A stretch of DNA of 64,000 nt from Sphagnum magellanicum (Eukaryota; Streptophyta; Sphagnopsida; Sphagnales; Sphagnaceae). Positions 61,301-64,000 of this stretch are shown piece by piece; within the stretch, counting starts at the first letter, position 1; every line of letters begins with the position of its first letter. The stretch is taken from contig CM038911.1 of assembly GCA_021904315.1 (NCBI GenBank), positions 2,978,501 to 3,042,500 of the forward strand, written 5' to 3'. The notes beneath the pieces were generated by a model, which saw nothing but the letters and a program-made list of their open reading frames with translations, was not told the DNA's origin and searched no databases. The translations under genes and the position numbers were made by a program.

Positions 61301-63853
61301 TGTCCTTGCCAGAGAATCAGTGAGCATTAGATAGGTAGCAGAATCTGGATGGGGTGCCATTAAGGGCAGGAAGAGACATCTCCTCATAAATTGAGAGGAG
61401 ATCAGGAGAAGAGCAGAAGTTTCTCTTCTTCAGTACAAACACACTGAAGAGGTTCTTGGTGAGATCCTATCCTGAACATTAATAAAGTATGGGATGAGGA
61501 GATGGCTCAGAGTAATTCAGGGAAGGTCAACAACCATTGAAGTGTGTGCGTCTCAATCTCACACACTGAAAGTTGGTGGAGGTTAACAGGCATTTGAGAT
61601 GAAGGCGGCAATGGGCAGGCTGGGTGTGCAACCATCAGTAATGACTTACAGTCCTCTTATCAATGCATGTGTGAAGCTGGGGAATGTAAGGCCCTTGTTT
61701 ACCACTTTCACAATGCTCAGCCCTTGCAACTGTTCCTTGTCATCTTGTTCATTGTTTCTTTTTTACCTCCCTCACCCTTGTGCTCATTCTTTGTTTCAAT
61801 TTGTGATGTCCACAGATACTTTTAGGTGCTCAAAAGAGATTGCAAGCTATTGTCAGCACATAAGAGGGGTTATAACTCTCTAGCTGCTTCTGTCTGCCAT
61901 TGTGGTTGTTTGTATTAGGCAGATGGAGAAGGCCTATGCGTTGCTTGCAGAAATGAAAGAAGTTGGGGTGGAGGCCAACTCTCATTGTTATAACCCCCTG
62001 ATAATGGGGTTTAGCACCAAGGTCACTCTCACTCTTTCATCTTGTATGGGGACAAGTTCTTTTGGGAAGAGACTTAGCATGGATTGCATTGTGATTTACA
62101 GCAGTTGTCTGCAAGTCCTCTTGTTGCTCAATGGTGTTGCTGGGCTTACTAAACAAATGTTGGGATCCTTCCAGTAAATGCTTTTGATATTGTCAGTTGA
62201 TAACTCCTTTTGAAATGCATGCTATGCTCTATGTGAACAGCTGCCTGCTCTTGACACTCAATTTGTCTTTGGATTTGTCTGGCTGACATGTGGGAATACA
62301 TGGGGTGTTGGGGGTGGAACAGAACTTTGATAAAGCCATGGCAGTGGTGAAAGAGATGGAGTTGGCTGGGGTGCCGGCTGATGTGGACACTTATCGAGTG
62401 CTAATTTTTGCTTGCTCCCTCTCTAGAAACCAGGACAAGGCAATTCAGGTACTCTTGCAGATCAGTTGCAGGCTACAAGGATAAAGATTTTGAAGCTGTG
62501 AAATGATGACCAATTGAAGACAAAGTTGAGGAGTCAATGACATTGTACATCATATCATGATTGAACACTCTGCTTGTCCATCATGTTTTTATCATTCACT
62601 TCAGCAGTTTTAGGTTGCATGTCATGTGAATGCATTCTTGGACCTTGTGTCACAGTTGTATGAGCAGATGACAGAACGTGGGATAAAACCCAATCAGTCC
62701 ATATACACAGTCATGGCCACAACATTTGCAAAATGTGGCAACCTTGATCGCAGTATTGAGGTGAGGCTTTTCTTCCTATTGTTGGAAAGCAATCTGTACA
62801 TGGACATGTACCAAAAAGTAACCTCATCAAATGCCAGACATATTGTACAACAGAAACATCAAAGTCTTTGATTCAGAGTTTGCAGTTCACTGATATTACT
62901 GGTCTGCAATGTGATGTGAGTCTATATCTGACTTTGCCTTCCTGCTCAACAATTTTCTCCAACAGTTGGTGTCCATCTCTCAGGCCACCTCTGACCTCCA
63001 TTTGATCTGTTATGGCTGCAGATGGTGAAAGGGATAGAGAGGTGTGGAGAGGCAGTTGGCACAGAGGCAAAAAGTGCCATCCTGGCAGGGTTGTCACTGG
63101 CTGGTCGCCTTGATGAAGCCATTGATTTGTATGCAGAAATAAAGAAGGAAGGAGTTCTTCCTACTGCCTATGCTGTCAGCTCATTGATGGTATGGTCTTT
63201 GAAGTCTCCCTCAGAGCAACTCCACATTCCTCTCTGTTTTGTCTTTTACTTTTGTGGCATCCTCCAACCTCAGGCTGGGCCACAGAGGTTCAGTAAGCAA
63301 ATTCTAGTCCTTTGTTTGGTAGTACAGACATAGAATGTGCATGATCTGGAAACTGCTGGGATGGCAGGCTGCATTGGGGAAGGCAGGGCACCTTGAGCAG
63401 ATGTTTGCAATTTTTGAGGAGTGTCGCAGTAATGACCAGTGGCCAAGCATGACTCATCGGCAGCGAGCTGAGCATCTCAACATTCGATGCATCACTGCAG
63501 TGTTCAATTGCATTCGTCACAACAATCTTGCGTATGTATCTTGAACTTTCTTGTCACTGCACATGGTAGAGGAAGAAGCATTGGAAGTGCAAAGAAGCAA
63601 AAATGACATTCTTCTTTTGAACTTGTTTGGCAACAGGCGAGCGGTAGAGTTTCTGCAGAAAGTGAAAGAGGAGGGCATTGCTGATGAGGCTGTGCTTTTT
63701 GACAAGGTAGTTTCTTTATTTCTCCTCAACATCTCCTTTTCTGCATGGACATTACTCTTAATTTCCTGGGAATTGCTCCTCCAAATGTAGAGAGTCCTTT
63801 ACTCTGAAAAGAGGTTAATGTTGGACAGCAAACAATCTGTCATCATCCTATAA
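58361..63853 (+). CDS. P-class pentatricopeptide repeat (PPR) protein, intron-rich, probably organellar
   Basis: Exon model with matching GT-AG sites and phases: 58361-58499, 59110-59910, 60228-60415, 60960-61067, 61165-61278, 61590-61685, 61923-62021, 62323-62448, 62656-62760, 63022-63189, 63368-63531, 63637-63706, 63791-63853. That makes about 746 aa. The N-terminus is Arg/Ala/Ser-rich and poor in acids (MEPGVVNLRLLAAIRAASVA), like an organelle transit peptide. PPR motifs are clear in most exons: VVPNVVHYTIVIRSLMDLA; AIELLKEMRVKGIVPNELTY; ALREVEKKCNVKAEASVFNI; FLDEMQQRGLELSTFSFNPF; MEKAYALLAEMKEVGVEANS; AVVKEMELAGVPADVDTYRV; LYEQMTERGIKPNQSIYTVM. PPR proteins bind organellar RNA. No E, DYW or SMR domain is seen. 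Most introns are phase 0 and fall between repeats, unlike the usual intronless PPR genes. Exon 3 and the last exon are the least certain; the gene could run on past the window. Confidence 0.78.
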
Positions 63854-64000
63854 TGCCATTGGACAAGATAGTGACAGATTGGTGAAACTTTATCACCCCA
63901 GTATTGAGGAATGTTTGTGGCTGTCATCAGCTATTTCTTCACATATCGAATGGAGGAAGGGATGAAAACGAGATGTGCTGGTTGGATATTGAAGACGGCT

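Noticed and set aside
1-64000. CRISPR arrays, bacterial operons, organellar DNA
   Set aside because: Spliced genes, plant retroelements and a telo-box show nuclear plant DNA. No spaced direct-repeat array of CRISPR type was seen.

Overview
The window is nuclear DNA of a land plant, most likely a fern or close relative. It is AT-rich and dominated by repeats. Intron-exon genes use GT-AG splice sites, and a telo-box lies before a ribosomal protein gene. Two genes encode secreted cyanovirin-N-like (CVNH) lectins, a family known from cyanobacteria, filamentous fungi and the fern Ceratopteris, not from flowering plants. The species call is inference.

Layout. 0.4-1.3 kb: ribosomal protein eS26 gene (minus). 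1.3-4.2 kb: AT-rich DNA with a 39-bp minisatellite. 4.17-11.11 kb: a young, whole-looking Ty3/gypsy chromovirus with near-identical LTRs. 11.6-15.3 kb: a decayed repetitive gene of unknown class. 17.27-19.48 kb: a non-autonomous CACTA-like transposon with a 3-bp target duplication. 20.4-20.8 kb: a transposase-like remnant. 21.58-22.58 kb: a solo LTR next to a second 39-bp minisatellite.

23.2-45.5 kb is the most striking part: two ~6.06-kb inverted arms about 10.2 kb apart, collinear to within about a dozen bases. Each arm carries an intact two-exon CVNH gene, an unidentified short gene with 10-residue repeats, and flanking DNA. The two CVNH genes point away from each other. The spacer holds a second decayed repetitive gene and two solo LTRs of the gypsy family. 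A much older third copy of part of the arm lies at 52.4-52.7 kb.

45.98-51.27 kb: a broken Ty1/copia element (minus) with target duplications; its 3' LTR is split by a Helitron-like insertion. 51.3-58.2 kb: SINE-like tracts, pyrimidine-rich repeats, a solo gypsy LTR (minus) and a LINE reverse-transcriptase remnant. 58.36 kb to near the right edge: an intron-rich P-class pentatricopeptide repeat gene for which a phase-consistent 13-exon model can be read.

The host genes have separate roles: cytosolic translation (eS26), secreted lectin defence or recognition (CVNH pair) and organellar RNA processing (PPR). No operon-like cooperation is seen. The many solo LTRs show repeated insertion and LTR-LTR recombination in this region.
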